NCBI GenBank assembly: GCA_907163375.1
Contig: CAJQUW010007735.1
Span: 233,501-297,500 of the forward strand
DNA: 64,000 bases
Source of the DNA: Prostheceraeus crozeri
Lineage: Eukaryota > Platyhelminthes > Polycladida > Euryleptidae
Direction of reading: 5' to 3'
Of this stretch, positions 12,966 to 24,700 are shown piece by piece; positions within the stretch are counted from its first letter, which is position 1; every line of letters starts with the position of its first letter. The notes under the pieces are model-generated. The model did no database searches. It was not told the origin of the DNA and worked only from the letters and a program-made list of their open reading frames with translations. The position numbers and the translations under genes were made by a program.

Positions 12966-13020
12966 AAGATACACGATATAAGTATCTTCTTTTGTGACTT
13001 CGTGACTCTCTTCTTTCTGC

Positions 13021-13032
13021 AGAGAGGGAAGA
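13021..13032 (+). other. Polypurine tract
   Basis: AGAGAGGGAAGA directly precedes the right LTR, as expected for the plus-strand primer of an LTR retroelement. Confidence 0.85.
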
Positions 13033-13187
13033 TGTGACATTATTGAGTTTGTTTAAATAATGTGTGCTTTGTTTAAAGAGCAAGAAGTTTGAATATAAGT
13101 ATCGAGACTTCAGAACAAGTGACGAATTCGACTTGGAAGCAATAAGTCGTTTTCACTTTGCTACATGTACTTGAAGAGAACATTACA
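13033..13187 (+). repeat. 3' LTR of the Ty3/gypsy element
   Basis: 155 bases from TGTGACATTATTGAG to AACATTACA, two mismatches from the left LTR. It is followed at once by ATGAC, the target duplication. Confidence 0.95.
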
Positions 13188-13632
13188 ATGACAATTTAGT
13201 TGTTGGTCCGGACGTGTTGGATACAATAGGACGTATTTTCATCTCGGGGCCTTCCTTGTGAGTTTTGATGAGATGGTAGAAACATGGTAAGGATGAGTTG
13301 TTCGTAATATAGCTATTCTTTACATAATATGGAATATTGTTTTCACTGGCTATAGTGTTCCAGCTTGCGTTGATGCGTTTTTCAACAGTCTTAGCTGTCA
13401 TTCGTTGTATTGGTTTGTATGTATTTTCATCGCTGAGATGCTTTAGTCCTGCTTCAATATAATTATCATTTGAAACTACGCAGAATTCGGAACCTTTATC
13501 TGAAGGCAACATCATTAGGTTCTTGCTTTTAAGATTTTTCAATGTTTCTTTTTCTTGTGTACTCAGGTTGGAGAATTTTGATTGAGGTCTCAGTTTTCCT
13601 ATAATCCTTTTACATCCATTGTATACCCGTTT
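13188..13632 (-). CDS. Penelope-like element: N-terminal part of the reverse transcriptase (middle block)
   Basis: The - strand frame of this block contains the early RT motifs: LMMLPSDKGSEFCVV (the K.DKG..V motif of Penelope and telomerase-like RTs), NNSSLPCFYHLIKTHKEG and MKIRPIVSNTSGPTTK. It is open without a stop through 13632, where the hAT interrupts it. At 13188 it runs into the Ty3 LTR. The true continuation is the block ending at 8742, and the frame is preserved across both junctions when one target-duplication copy is kept. Confidence 0.88.
13625..13632. repeat. Target-site duplication ACCCGTTT, left copy (degenerate hAT)
   Basis: ACCCGTTT precedes the left inverted repeat and recurs exactly at 17000-17007. 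Eight bases is the hAT-superfamily length. Confidence 0.95.
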
Positions 13633-16600
13633 CAGTAGCGGCGCCAGCGAGCGAGTAGAACGGTTACAAATGGGTTACATCACTTATATTGCTGGTTACA
13701 TAAATGATCTGAATTTTTTAAACGGATGCTACTTATTTTCATGAAATTATACTCATAGATGTGTAGATGGCTTGGACATGAAAACTTTCTGTGCTCCCCT
13801 GAACTATACAGTCATGTACGCACATATAGACCCAACATGCAGGTCAAAGCTGAAAACGCATACACTTATATTGGCCCATATAATCATGGGATTAAATGTT
13901 CACGCAAGCAACAGAAGCCAAAACATTATTCATTCTTCTAAGCATGTATAGGCCTACATGCATGTATCAGATATGCTCATTATACAATGCAACGCACCCC
14001 TACATGTTTGATGGCCATAAATAATCACACGTATCTTTGTGACGTGTTGATTGTTGCTGAAAATTGTACATGGAGATAAATAAAAAGACAACTGAAATAC
14101 AAACTAATGCAATTATAATGTCAAACTAACATCAAAGAAATAATTAATGCTGTCTTGAGTTCATGGAATGGCATGGATAGAGGATTCAAAAATTCAAGAA
14201 GTTCTAGGATATTGTTCAATCTCACCTCGTTTCCGTCGACCATTCGCTTAGAGCGTTTCATTTCAATGGAAAGTCCCTCCATGTCAATTTCGTAGTGCTC
14301 AGCAAATGGGCGAATTTCATCAACATTCAAAAAGTTATTCGAACGAGGATCCAGTGCTGACAGCGATCTCATGATGTCCGTATTTGAGCTATTAAATCGT
14401 TCATTGAATTCACAACTCAATTTTTCGAGAATAGGGAATGATATCAGTCTTTTCATGTCGTCCGATGTGGTAGGATTTTCCCTTGAGCCAACGGTTGAAT
14501 ACACCACAAAGTCTTGAAATCTGTCTGTGAGGCTTGACTGTCTTCTGGATTCACGGCAACGAGGAATATCGCTTCCTTCAGCCATTTCAAATGACTTTTG
14601 ATAGTAATCGCTAGCTTTGGCATCATTGCGATAAGATGCAATCTCTTCCACAATAGCTTCAATGTAATTTGACGCCTTCATGAAATCGATTTTGGGATCC
14701 TGTAGAACGTCAGAGGCCTTTTTTGTTTCAGAGAGTAAGTCGTACATTACCAACATGATGTAGAGAAATGCTTGACTAATTTTCCGAAAGGATACTTTTC
14801 GCAGAACCAGCTCGCTCCCTGTTTTCGTCATTCAAAATGATCCAACGCAAAAAATCGACAAATTCAGTGAATCTTAACTTAACAGCAGCGACGGCTCTCA
14901 CTTGGGCAGACCAGCGAGTATCTGATAGACGTTTGAATTCGATAGGTTTGAGACCCATTAGGGCTCAATTTCCGACCCATTAGACCCATTTCCGATAGGT
15001 TTTTTGGAAATCAACCCAGCTACTGTGAACATTGGATCCGCTAAGGAAGTTGTAAGCGGATTGAAGTGTGACAAAAAATCGACAACTGGCATCACACCCT
15101 TGACTGAGTCAACAATAACAAGATTCAATTTGTGATTAGCACAATGAAAATACGAAGCTTTGCTCACCTCACCTCACGAATTCGCTGCTGAACTCCACTA
15201 AGATGCCCGCTCTTGACGCGACCACCATCGTAGCCTTGACCAACTAATGTATGCAAATCAATCCCCAAATTGAACAGTTCTTTCAGAATATACTTCGTCA
15301 GGCTCTCTGCATCCAATTGTTCAGCCATCGTGGATCCTACAAATTCTTCATGAATTTCACATCGCAAACATACCTAATAACTATCGATAGTTGTTCTTCT
15401 TTAGACAGATCATTTGTCTCATCCACTAAAACTACGCAATATTTGGATTCTTGTATTTCAGATTTTATTTCTTCAAGAATAATTTCTGCCATAATTTCAA
15501 TGATAGCGTTCTGTATGGTATAATGTGTATACTTAGCATTCCGGGGTCCTGTGATTAGCCGGTCGTAAATATGTAACTTGGCAATATGGCTTTGAAAAAT
15601 ATAGAATTTCAAGAAAATTTCCGTTGTTACTTGTGTCATTGGCTTCGCGGTGGCCACGCTGTGCTATATTTTGAACAGCCGTCAGTCTTAAGACATCAGA
15701 AATAATTTTCAAGCACTCACGGTTACGCTACACAGCCTCTCGATGACTGTCGTCGAGGGAATCAACGATGGTAGCTCCTGATTTCTTTGATTTAGAAGAG
15801 TTGGCGTACTTCTCTACACTGAGAATGTGGTCATCGGAGATTTTGTGAGCAAATAGACGATTGACCGCAGGATCATCAGTTTTTACGCTGCACTTAGTCC
15901 ATGTGTCGAATCCTTCATCAACAAAAGCGCCTTTTCCGCTTGTTTTGAAATGCCGGCATACGAAGCAATAAGCTTTTCCCTCTCTTTCGGAATATTCTAT
16001 CCACGAATACTTTTCATTATCCAACCAATCTTTGACAAATCGTCGATTATATTTGTTGGGAATCAATTTCATTGGACCACTAGCTAGTGGCTTTCTAAAG
16101 GGACCATCATCTGGTGATTGGGATATATCCTTCGGTCCTGGTGGCGCGGACGGCATGAGCTTCGTGGCGCTTTTGGCTTCTGCTGATAGGGTGAAATGTT
16201 CGTCTGATAAATGATATAATGGTGTACCAGGAAGATCGTCTTCAGCATCAGTTGGACACGATTCAATAGACATGAATTCTTCAGTCAATAGAGAGTCAAA
16301 TTTACCATCGATGGGGACGTTCGAAGACAAAATAGCTTTCTGGTGAGAAGTAGACACAGAACACGCACTTTCATTTGATGCATGCGACGTTGGATCAATA
16401 TCGGAGGAAGGGGCACACTGGTCAGTCGGTGAAGTAGATTTTCTAAGAGCTACACGTTTACGTCTATCAGCTGTTTCCGTAGAATCACTAGGCGAAGACT
16501 CCTTCTGTCTTTTGGGCAGAAAATAGCCATCGTCATCGTTATCGGCAACACTCGTTGTTGATTCTGCAAGTGTCTGTCTCAGTCACAGAATGAAACAATC

Positions 16601-16999
16601 AGTTCGTGTCTCTGTATTCCTGTCTTCATAACTCGCAAGGCCAATGAAAGGGCACCCTCAATCGAACAATAAAGTATTCGTCATCGTCACTGATTGTAAC
16701 GAAATGCGATCCTTCATTCGTGCACATAAACCACAACGTTATGTGTCAGGTGCTATTGAAATCAGATCCCTCTGCTCTGCTCCCTGCGTGCACATGTCGA
16801 CACTGCGTCTCACAAACATTTTATTGATAGAATAAGACTGACATGACTAAGATTCTAAAAGACGCACAAGTTTTTTTTAATGTTGATGTAGTCGTCAAGT
16901 CAATGAGCTCAAATTCACAGAACGGTTACAAGTACGGTTACAATTCGATTTCTAGCGGTTACCATTAGTAACCGTTGTAACCCCTTGGCGCCGCCACTG
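13633..16999 (-). mobile_element. hAT DNA transposon (TTF/DUF4371 type), degenerate, 3367 bp
   Basis: Left end CAGTAGCGGCGCCA and right end (read inward) CAGTGGCGGCGCCA form terminal inverted repeats. GGTTAC/GTAACC hexamers recur just inside both ends (three on the left, five on the right), as transposase-binding repeats often do in hATs. Exact 8-bp duplications flank the element. The internal transposase on the - strand is broken. The element lies inside the Penelope-like frame and is therefore younger than it. Confidence 0.93.
14121..16590 (-). pseudogene. hAT transposase pseudogene (TTF zinc finger, DUF4371)
   Basis: Pieces read on the - strand in order. First comes a Ser/acidic N-terminus, open back to about 16590. 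Next is the TTF-type zinc finger (AYCFVCRHF ... DEGFDTW) in the block 15728-16357. The RGHRE.ND..NNG segment follows, interrupted by TAG, then VVLVDETNDLSKEEQ (first catalytic Asp), LVGQGYDGGRVKSGH (second Asp), FHCANHKLNLV, LSDTRWSAQVRAV (conserved Trp) and a helical C-terminal block (14121-14831). Several frame changes and at least one nonsense codon separate these. The CERxFS dimerisation segment with the last catalytic acid is not seen before the left end, so the C-terminus seems deleted. The gene is non-functional. Confidence 0.85.
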
Positions 17000-17427
17000 A
17001 CCCGTTTCAATTTGTCTTCAATTTGGTCATTCTTTGGAGGCATAGTTAGATTAGTATGCCATGGGTATTTTTGTGGGTAATTGTCAGGTTCGTGACAGTC
17101 ATTAAGTTCGTTCTTCCATCGATATTGATGTGCGAATCTGCTGAAGTTGACGTTGAAATCAATTACGGTCGAGTCGTTTACTGCTTCCCCCAATGAAAAT
17201 TTTGGACCTTTTTCTAGAAGGTTTCGTTCGTCTTCAGTAATTGTGTTCGTCAAATCTGTTACTAATGTAGGTCTCTGACTTTGATCATGGTTTGCATTAA
17301 GATTTTCTTTCATTTCAATGTTTTTATCCGATAATCCATGGAGGTAACGTAGACGATCAAGACGTTCCTTCAATCTGTGTTCAGTCGTTTTGGAATTATT
17401 CTGGTGACCAATGCTTATGAAGTTCAT
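17000..17427 (-). CDS. Penelope-like element: N-terminal block before the RT
   Basis: This frame starts at ATG 17427 and carries the hallmark Penelope N-terminal box ERNLLEKGPKFS, followed by F.RFAHQYRWKNEL. It is open to the hAT insertion point. What follows below 17000 in this frame belongs to the hAT inverted repeat. The true continuation is the block ending at 13632. Confidence 0.85.
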
Positions 17428-17446
17428 AATTTCATCATAAATTTCA

Positions 17447-17665
17447 TCACTTGTTATTATCTCTTAACCATAGTAGACGTGTCTGTAAACTTCGTGTAGA
17501 GTTTTCAAGATCAATGTTTATGTGTGAAATTACCAATCTTAGAAGCTTTTTGGTGATTAAAATGTTGAGTTTCTTGTTGTTTCTATATTTTTGAGGTAAA
17601 TGAAACAATAATGAACGTGGCAAGAGTAGTTCGCGGAGTAGTTCTTCATTGTATTCTAAAGTCAA
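17447..17665 (-). CDS. Short frame upstream of the Penelope-like ORF, possible N-terminal extension
   Basis: A 72-codon, Leu/Arg/Lys-rich frame ends 19 bases before the main ATG in a different frame. It may be the original N-terminus separated by a one-base shift, or a small leader ORF. No family motif is seen. Its position directly upstream in the same direction is the only argument that it belongs to the element. Confidence 0.4.
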   Translation of the reverse strand: MTLEYNEELLRELLLPRSLLFHLPQKYRNNKKLNILITKKLLRLVISHINIDLENSTRSLQTRLLWLRDNNK

Positions 17666-18585
17666 TGTTGGTACTCATATAGTATCGCATCTTTCGTTGA
17701 CCGTTAATGCCATTTTTAAAAAATGTGATCCATTAATATGTTCAACAATACTGACAAACTGTCAATTTGCGCATTCTAAATGTCATTGTAAATAAAGATT
17801 TCAGGGTTGAACAACTTGTGGGCCGTTTTGTAAAGAATCTAGATTAATTCATAATTCCTAGAAATTTCGAGATATTGAATTGAAAGACACTAGATAGAAT
17901 TAATAAGTTAAGCAAAAAAAGAATTAAAGACCCTTTCTGACGATTTACGGTTTACTTTGACGTGAATGTTGATGCGCCAGAAAATCAATGTCCCGAAAGA
18001 CAAAATAATTTATTTCATGACATATTTTTTAGGCAATTGACAACCGATGACCAAGGGTGGCCCAGTGAAGAAGGTGCCAGCCCGTCTGTACCACGAACAT
18101 TGCCTCGATTCATGAGTCAGACCATAGACAAGTCAGACGATCATCATGGTGATGTGATGCTACTTTGTGGTGCGATTGTATCTTCAATATTTCTTTTTTA
18201 GTGCTTCTATGTTCAACCGGATTGCAAATTTTTTTATCGAATCATTTCCCCATAGTTCAATAGGTTATCCAATGAATTTCCCACATCGTATTTACCGATG
18301 AATGCTTGAGCCTATAGATTCATCAAAATTGTGTAGAAGCTTTGAAAAATTCGCATCATAAAATATTTGATTAGAAGAACCTTGATAAGCTACATCTTGA
18401 TGCTCACGCTAACGTGCTTCCATGAGTTTGCAGAAAACTCGCGAGCCGCATTATGGATCATGCACGTGATTTCAGCTCTTGTTTGTATTCATCAAATATT
18501 AATTTTATCATTTGATTGCAACAAAATCTTTACAATTGCCAGCTCATTTGGCCGCTGATATTCGTTTGCTACATCGACTCCAGTT
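17666..18585. other. Interval between the Penelope-like element and ALDH2 exon 1
   Basis: It should hold the end of the Penelope-like element (a pLTR, if one is kept) and the ALDH2 promoter and 5' UTR. I could not identify a pLTR, TATA box or initiator with confidence. An in-frame TGA at 18556-18558 lies upstream of the ALDH2 ATG, with no ATG between them. Confidence 0.5.
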
Positions 18586-18711
18586 ATGACGTCCTTTCTT
18601 CGACATTCTCACAAAGTACTCTCTAATAGATTCTGTGCTCTCACTCGTAGATCGGCAGCACTATCCGCAGTACCACAGCCAGCACAAAATATTAATGCCG
18701 AATTTACAAAG
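18586..18711 (+). CDS. ALDH2: ALDH2 exon 1: mitochondrial presequence
   Basis: 42 codons beginning [16 protein letters not shown], with Arg at 6, 15, 21 and 22 and no acidic residue before Glu39, as in matrix targeting peptides. The exon ends in phase 0 at AAAG|GTAATG. An in-frame stop 30 bases upstream and the absence of another Met support this start. The join to exon 2 gives the ALDH2-like wording [12 protein letters not shown]. Confidence 0.88.
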
Positions 18712-21700
18712 GTAATGAACGAATATTTCGCTGATTGAAAAAACTGGCATCAACGCCATAGAGTAGGGTTATATAGGATATAAATACGTCCTCTATGATT
18801 AAGCCTTCATGAGTAGGCTGAAGAAGAGATCTGCAGAAGATACATTTGACGTATGTTTTTCGCTCTAGATTTAGGAACCATCAACTACAAAGAACAGTGT
18901 CAAGTTTTGTTCTTGCAATAGCAGCATGATTAAATTCCATTTGTCACGCCGTGACATATGAAGTACAATGAATATTATTGATATTTTCATTTCCTAGTTC
19001 TTTTTCTGGTCTTTATCAATCATAAGATAACCTGAATATTCTTGCAGATATTTGCCGTATCTTCTATCAGTCTTGAAATATGAATAATAATGCGCCAATT
19101 AAATCAAGCCATTAGATTTGCAACGTTTGCAAAACATAAGCAAATTTAATAGAAAAATTATTTTCAGACGTGAGCAGTTTAAGCACAAAATTTCCTTGGC
19201 TGCCCTAGACGCTCTGTTTCACACTATAAGGGCTAGTCATCAGAGACAGAAATGGTCCAAACAAGCTTAAAATATTCAGAACTGCCACTCGAAGGTCATG
19301 ATTATCAAACGAACTGCAAAGACGTTGTGCTTGTTCGAGCCACTCCGAGCCGTGTTGAGGAGGCCTTGTGTCATGCTGCTGGCACGGAATTTTTGTGCTT
19401 AAATTGTTCAAGCCGGAGGGCATCTTTCTTCATGTATTCTACACGGCTGGTTACTAGCAGCAAGGAAAGTCAGAATGAAAAATTGATTAAGTACAAGCAT
19501 AGCCATAGCGGCCAAGATATTCACTCAATTAACGCAACCAACACCGCAAACTAATGTCAATGATCCTAAAGGATGCGCAATTCAGTCCCCATCCTCCTGC
19601 ATGCCCTGCAACGGACACAGCAGACTCTCAAAGCTGACCTAATTTCACGGATTTTACTAAATTTGACCATCTCCTCTACTAATTTCAAGCAAAGCCATAG
19701 CGGCCAAGAACTTAAATTAAAAAAAATCCGTGAAATTAGGTCAGCTTTGAGAGCCTGCTGTGTCCGTTGCAGGGCATGCAGGAGGATGGGGACTGAATTG
19801 CGCATCCTTTGGGATCATTGACATTAGTTTGTGGTGTTGATTGAGTAAATATCTTGGCCGCTATGGCTATGCGTGTACTTAATCAATTTATCATTGACTT
19901 TGCTTGTTGTTTGTAACCAGCCTGGGCTCTATGAGATGCGATAAGTTATTTTGCAATTTTTAAGGTTCCTTTTCTGTCTACTCCAATTGCATCATTAATC
20001 TACTACGTCGTCTTTATGTAGAACTTAAATACAGCCTTCACATAATTCTACTTATTAAATTTAGATATTCGCAACAACGAATATCTACAGCGTTGTTTCG
20101 TTGTCGTTGATACTACCCCATGATGACTACATGAATAGTATGTGTATCGCACGACACAAAATGATTTTTTCTACATGTACCTTACGGTTTGATAGCTAGA
20201 AAACACTATTCTATGACACGTATTTTTGCTGATACCGTACCCGCTCTAATGGATGTGCTTCCTGTTAGCTACACTGATCAGTCATTTTAGATTGTCTGTT
20301 TCCTCAGAAATTGTCATCGTGCTGTATATTTTACTTGGTGTGTTTTAGATAAAGATGTATTTCAATGATCGTTATTAGGCCATATGCAGAGTGCCAATCT
20401 TCTGCCATTTGAAAGAAAGTGTCTGAAAAGTCGACTCTCGTAAATTGACCAAAAACAAAAAAAATAGTGGCAAGGGTGGTGGGATGGCTGGATAACTGCA
20501 AGCAAATTCAGGGTATGTCTAGGTTTTTCATATTAAACCGTCAATTTTTTTTGTTTTTTTTGCTCATGGTTTTTTTCATTATTTTTTATATTTTTCAACT
20601 ATAAGAGAATCACTTTATTCACCTCTGGATTGTGCTGCGATCAGATCGGCAGCTTATGTTTATAAATCAAAAGGCGAGCAAGTTCGGGTTCTTAAAAGGA
20701 GACGATACTGAGTGGAAGTGCATTCCTGTTTTTCTCTACGCCAAAAAAGCTTGGGAGGCTAACATTATACTTTGCCAAATTTTATTTACAAATCGTTGCT
20801 TTGTTTTACTCATAATTCTATTCAGGCCAACGTTGAAGTGAGTAATTTTTACTTTTTGCTAATTTTGTAATCATGGATTTGCATGTTTACAAGTTGTTCT
20901 GATCGTAGAGTAAGGGGTTTTTTATCATAATTGACCAAAGATGGTGACAAAAAAGAATATTGTTTTTTCATTTACTCGGATGAATGTATTTTCACTGATA
21001 GAGCGATGTTCAAGGATATGAGTAAGTCAATCAGCATGAATGGTATGCTATGGATGTATGGATCCATATTATGTGGAACCCAATTAGTGTTGATGATACA
21101 TGATTTGATTTAAGAATGTTCTGGGAATTTGCTAAGACCCTCATAACTAGAAATTTAGCCGACTATTCGACTTTTTGATGTATAAAAAGTTTCCGCCAAA
21201 ATGACCTTATTCTATTGGCAGCTCTACACATGAACTAGTAACCCAGGCAAGTAAATTGAACCAACGACGTGGTATCCTTTGTGAACATTTTGCCTCATTT
21301 CTTCTGTGACCAGCTGATAAAGCATAGTGTTTATCTCAGATAATGTGGGGAAATAACAAAAAGCAGTTTTTCCTTAAAATTATGCTTTCTTAGTGTCGAA
21401 CCTTGCGAACAAAAGGAAACAAATAAGGAAAATTACATCTACAGAGCCTAACAAAGGCGTCCATCGATGCTTCCAATACATTCAATGCTTTGAGTTGACC
21501 CACTCTTTGGAATGGTCGTTAATTTGGCCACGCTGCTATTAATTCCTGCTCAACTCGTGTCGAAGACATACTGGTATCATATTGAAGGGTCCTTTATTAC
21601 TACTTTACTGCGTCTTATAGAAATTGCCCTATCAGATGGTTACTACGCAGAACCTTTGAAAAGCATCATCGTAGTCAGGGTAACACTATCGAGAAGGTCA

Positions 21701-24700
21701 TGTTAATGTGTGATGGTGAGCAGTTTCCTGGGTGGATTGCAAGAGCGTGTTGCAAGCGCAAAATATATTGTAACATGATTGGAAACTTGCGCTGCCTGTC
21801 CATTCGTTATTTCGATTGACAACACCGGCAAAAGTTAAATGCTATTCTTTCGCTTTATGTTGTGCTTTTTAATTAAGTAACTTACGTTTTTATATGAGGA
21901 GATATTCAATGAGGAATGCTAAATGTTCTGTAAGCAAAACATCATCATTTAACAGCACTCTCCAGTGTATCATTTTTTCTGTTTCAAGCTGAGCACTGAC
22001 TACTATTTTGTCCCTCTACCCAGCATCAACTAAAACAAGTCTTTCACTTTTCAGATTTTCATTAACAACGAATGGCATGACTCAGTTAGTGGAAAGACAT
22101 TTCCCACTTACAACCCGTCGACCGGAGAAAAGATCGCTGACGTAGCTGAAGGAGACAAGGTGAGTATTTGTTAAGTACATGTATACATGTTTTTTTGTAA
22201 ATGAATAACCTGTCGTGCATCATGGATAACAGGTCAAGGAAGCTAATTGTCACTGGATGTGGTCAATAGATCAATTTACCGTTGATTAATCAGGTCAGAA
22301 TGGCTCAACTTATCTACATTCTCGTTTCTGGAGGTTAAAATTTGTTGTGTGTGAAATATTATCTGATTTACTTGAAGCGCTTCTTGTAATGTATTCAATG
22401 GACAAAGTCCGCGTGTGCCATTGGTGTAAGTCACTGACAACACAATCATCATGCAAGCATAAATCATGGTGGATGAACAGCAGTCAAGTAATTACACAAC
22501 AGTCAGTCATGCAAACGTAAAAGTGCCTTCAATACCCAGCGGATGCATGTTTAAGCAGAGGTGAAGAGCAATATTTCACGAAGGAAAATCCGAAGATTCG
22601 GGAAATGTGGGAACTTCAGATTTGTTCAATTTTGTATATTTCCATTGAAAGTTGACTGTACCGAATACGTAGATTCAGTTGCTCAAAAAGTCACCAAAGT
22701 AGGAATCGCCAAAAGCGGGCTGGGCTGAACGAGCTGGACGGAACCGAGGAGTGTATTTCTAATTTTCCTTGACGTTCTCTGAAACTGCACATTTCTTCTA
22801 TACTACGTTGATGCACAACTGAGCTTAATTTATTCGGTTTGCAGTCATGACATTATGATAAATGTCAGTGTCATTGGACGTTGATGGATAGGATGCGAGT
22901 TTTCCTTATACACACCTATACTCTTCCCCCTGAAAATGATTCTACCAATGGATTCAAAGACTGCGCAGAACAAGTCATGAAAACGATTTCTGTAACGACA
23001 TATGACTAATTTTCACAGTATTTGATCTATTAGGTAAGTTATTAATGCATGTTTTTTAATTTCCCTCTATCTGTGAGGACATGAAGTTGTGCGAGGTACA
23101 CATGAAGCCAAGTCAGTGCCTCCGATGCAAAGCTATTGGTGTGAAGTTTCAATCTGGATGTCCCTTTATCCGCCATGTTCCATTTCCTCCATAGGCTAAG
23201 AATCTCCTAATTCCTGCAGCCTTCCACCAGATATATCAACGGATGCCACAGCTTGTTTTCTCCACGTACAAAGATTGCCAGTTGCCTTGGCGAATATGAA
23301 TTTGAAGAGCACTATTCATTCCTTTTTAATGTAAACCTTTGTGTGTCTCGCATAATCTCATGCCTTGCCTGTGATAACAGATCTTAACTTTTCATTCTGA
23401 AGGAATGTTCTGATAATAATATTAATATCTTTTAAATAGCTAATCAACCTTTGAGAGATAGTCTTATATCTTTTTATTCTATTGAAGCTTTATTGGTTCT
23501 TGCTATTCGCTCAAAAATGTATTAAAGCAAAGTGGCACGGATTGGGGCATCATAATTTCTGATCTTTTTTGCATTATTCGCAAATTCTTGCTACATGCAC
23601 GCTTTTATTGAAGCATCAAACTGTTAAAGAAAGTTAAGTAACAAATAAGTGACGAATTTTGAAAGCAGTTCACATGTATTTCCAGAATCTAGATACTATT
23701 TGAATGATGAATTAGCTTATATGGAGGGTGTGTATTTCTGTGCTTCGTATGCATGATATTATCAATGTGATATGATAGGCATGATTAGCTTCCTATATGT
23801 AAATTGCATCCAGGCCACTCATGTGCAGCTATAGCATTTTCATGAATCATGATAGGCTCAAGCATGTTCATCACTTCTGCTATTTTGAGAAGTATTGTCA
23901 CTACACTTGCTTTGAAGTTTGTGGATGAGTAATGTCATTCTCCCTAGCGAAGTCTTACGACAGTTTTCACTCATTTGGAGATCCATTTACTCACTCCATT
24001 TTCAGTCCTGTGTGCCCCGTGTTGCAATTTTGGGCAAGAAGACCTTGTGACTCATAATAAGACTAGTATTGAAAAAGTAGTCGTACTTTCCATTGCCTAG
24101 TGCCAACAAAATCCGAAGTATGCAACATGTAGTACTTGATAAAGGTAAATTCTAAACATTTTGATTCATATTTATTGGTACTTTCTTTACGTGAATTATC
24201 ATTTCCAGGCTGATGTTGAGAAAGCTGTACATGCCGCCAATCAGGCTTTCCGTTTTGGATCTGAATGGCGACGAATGGATGCTTACGAACGTGGACAGTG
24301 TCTCAATCGTCTAGCCGATCTTATTGTGAAACATCGTGTTGAATTAGCCTCACTAGAAGCCCTGGATAATGGAAAGCCTTACAAGGTCGCTTATGAGGCT
24401 GACTTGGGTCTGACTGAGAAAGTATACAGGTATGATGCTGATGTTTAAAAGCTACCAGCTTATCGTATTTTGAGACAAATCCACTCTCCTAACCCTGCTA
24501 TTCCATTGACTCATTATTATCTCTGTCTCAACAAGTTTGTTTGTTCTTCTACTCCCCATCCATCAAAGTTGCCGCATTATGCACATCGTCAGTCTTTCTA
24601 TAGAATATAGTAGCATGCATCGATGTTTAGTGAAAAAGATCCCTCGTGATAAGAGTTCCAACAAAATAGTCATTTAATCTCATGAGAACATATTAATGTC

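Larger units (their letters stand above)
8743..13187 (+). mobile_element. Ty3/gypsy LTR retrotransposon, 4445 bp, nested in the Penelope-like element
   Basis: A complete LTR element: 155-bp LTRs that start TG and end CA, a primer binding site, a polypurine tract, and gag-protease-RT-RNaseH-integrase in Ty3 order. No envelope-like frame is present. The LTRs differ at two positions, so the insertion is recent. Despite this the internal coding region carries a lost start codon, several frameshifts and two nonsense codons, so this copy cannot encode its own proteins. The short LTRs and the RNaseH/integrase wording resemble the Mag-like elements of invertebrates; that placement is by eye. Confidence 0.95.
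7389..17665 (-). mobile_element. Penelope-like retroelement, split by two nested insertions
   Basis: A - strand retroelement with a Penelope-type reverse transcriptase and a C-terminal GIY-YIG endonuclease is present in three blocks: 17000-17665, 13188-13632 and 7389-8742. The gaps are exactly filled by a hAT (13633-16999) and a Ty3/gypsy element (8743-13187), each with its own target duplication. Removing each insertion with one copy of its duplication leaves one open frame from ATG 17427 to the stop near 7389, by my count 738 codons including the stop. Penelope-like elements prime reverse transcription at a nick made by the endonuclease and usually carry terminal repeats (pLTRs). I could not locate the outer boundaries or a pLTR, so the limits given are those of the coding evidence only. 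Confidence 0.88.
18712..22054 (+). other. ALDH2 intron 1
   Basis: A GTAATG donor and TTTTCAG acceptor bound 3343 bases. It holds two foldback structures (19172-19409 and 19447-19925). Apart from these I see AT-rich sequence with no coding sense. Confidence 0.85.

Noticed and set aside
12966..13032. Envelope gene in the Ty3 element
   Set aside because: Only 67 bases separate the integrase frame from the right LTR, so there is no room for an envelope.
19566..19821. Two near-identical frames on opposite strands
   Set aside because: Both are products of the foldback arms and mirror each other.
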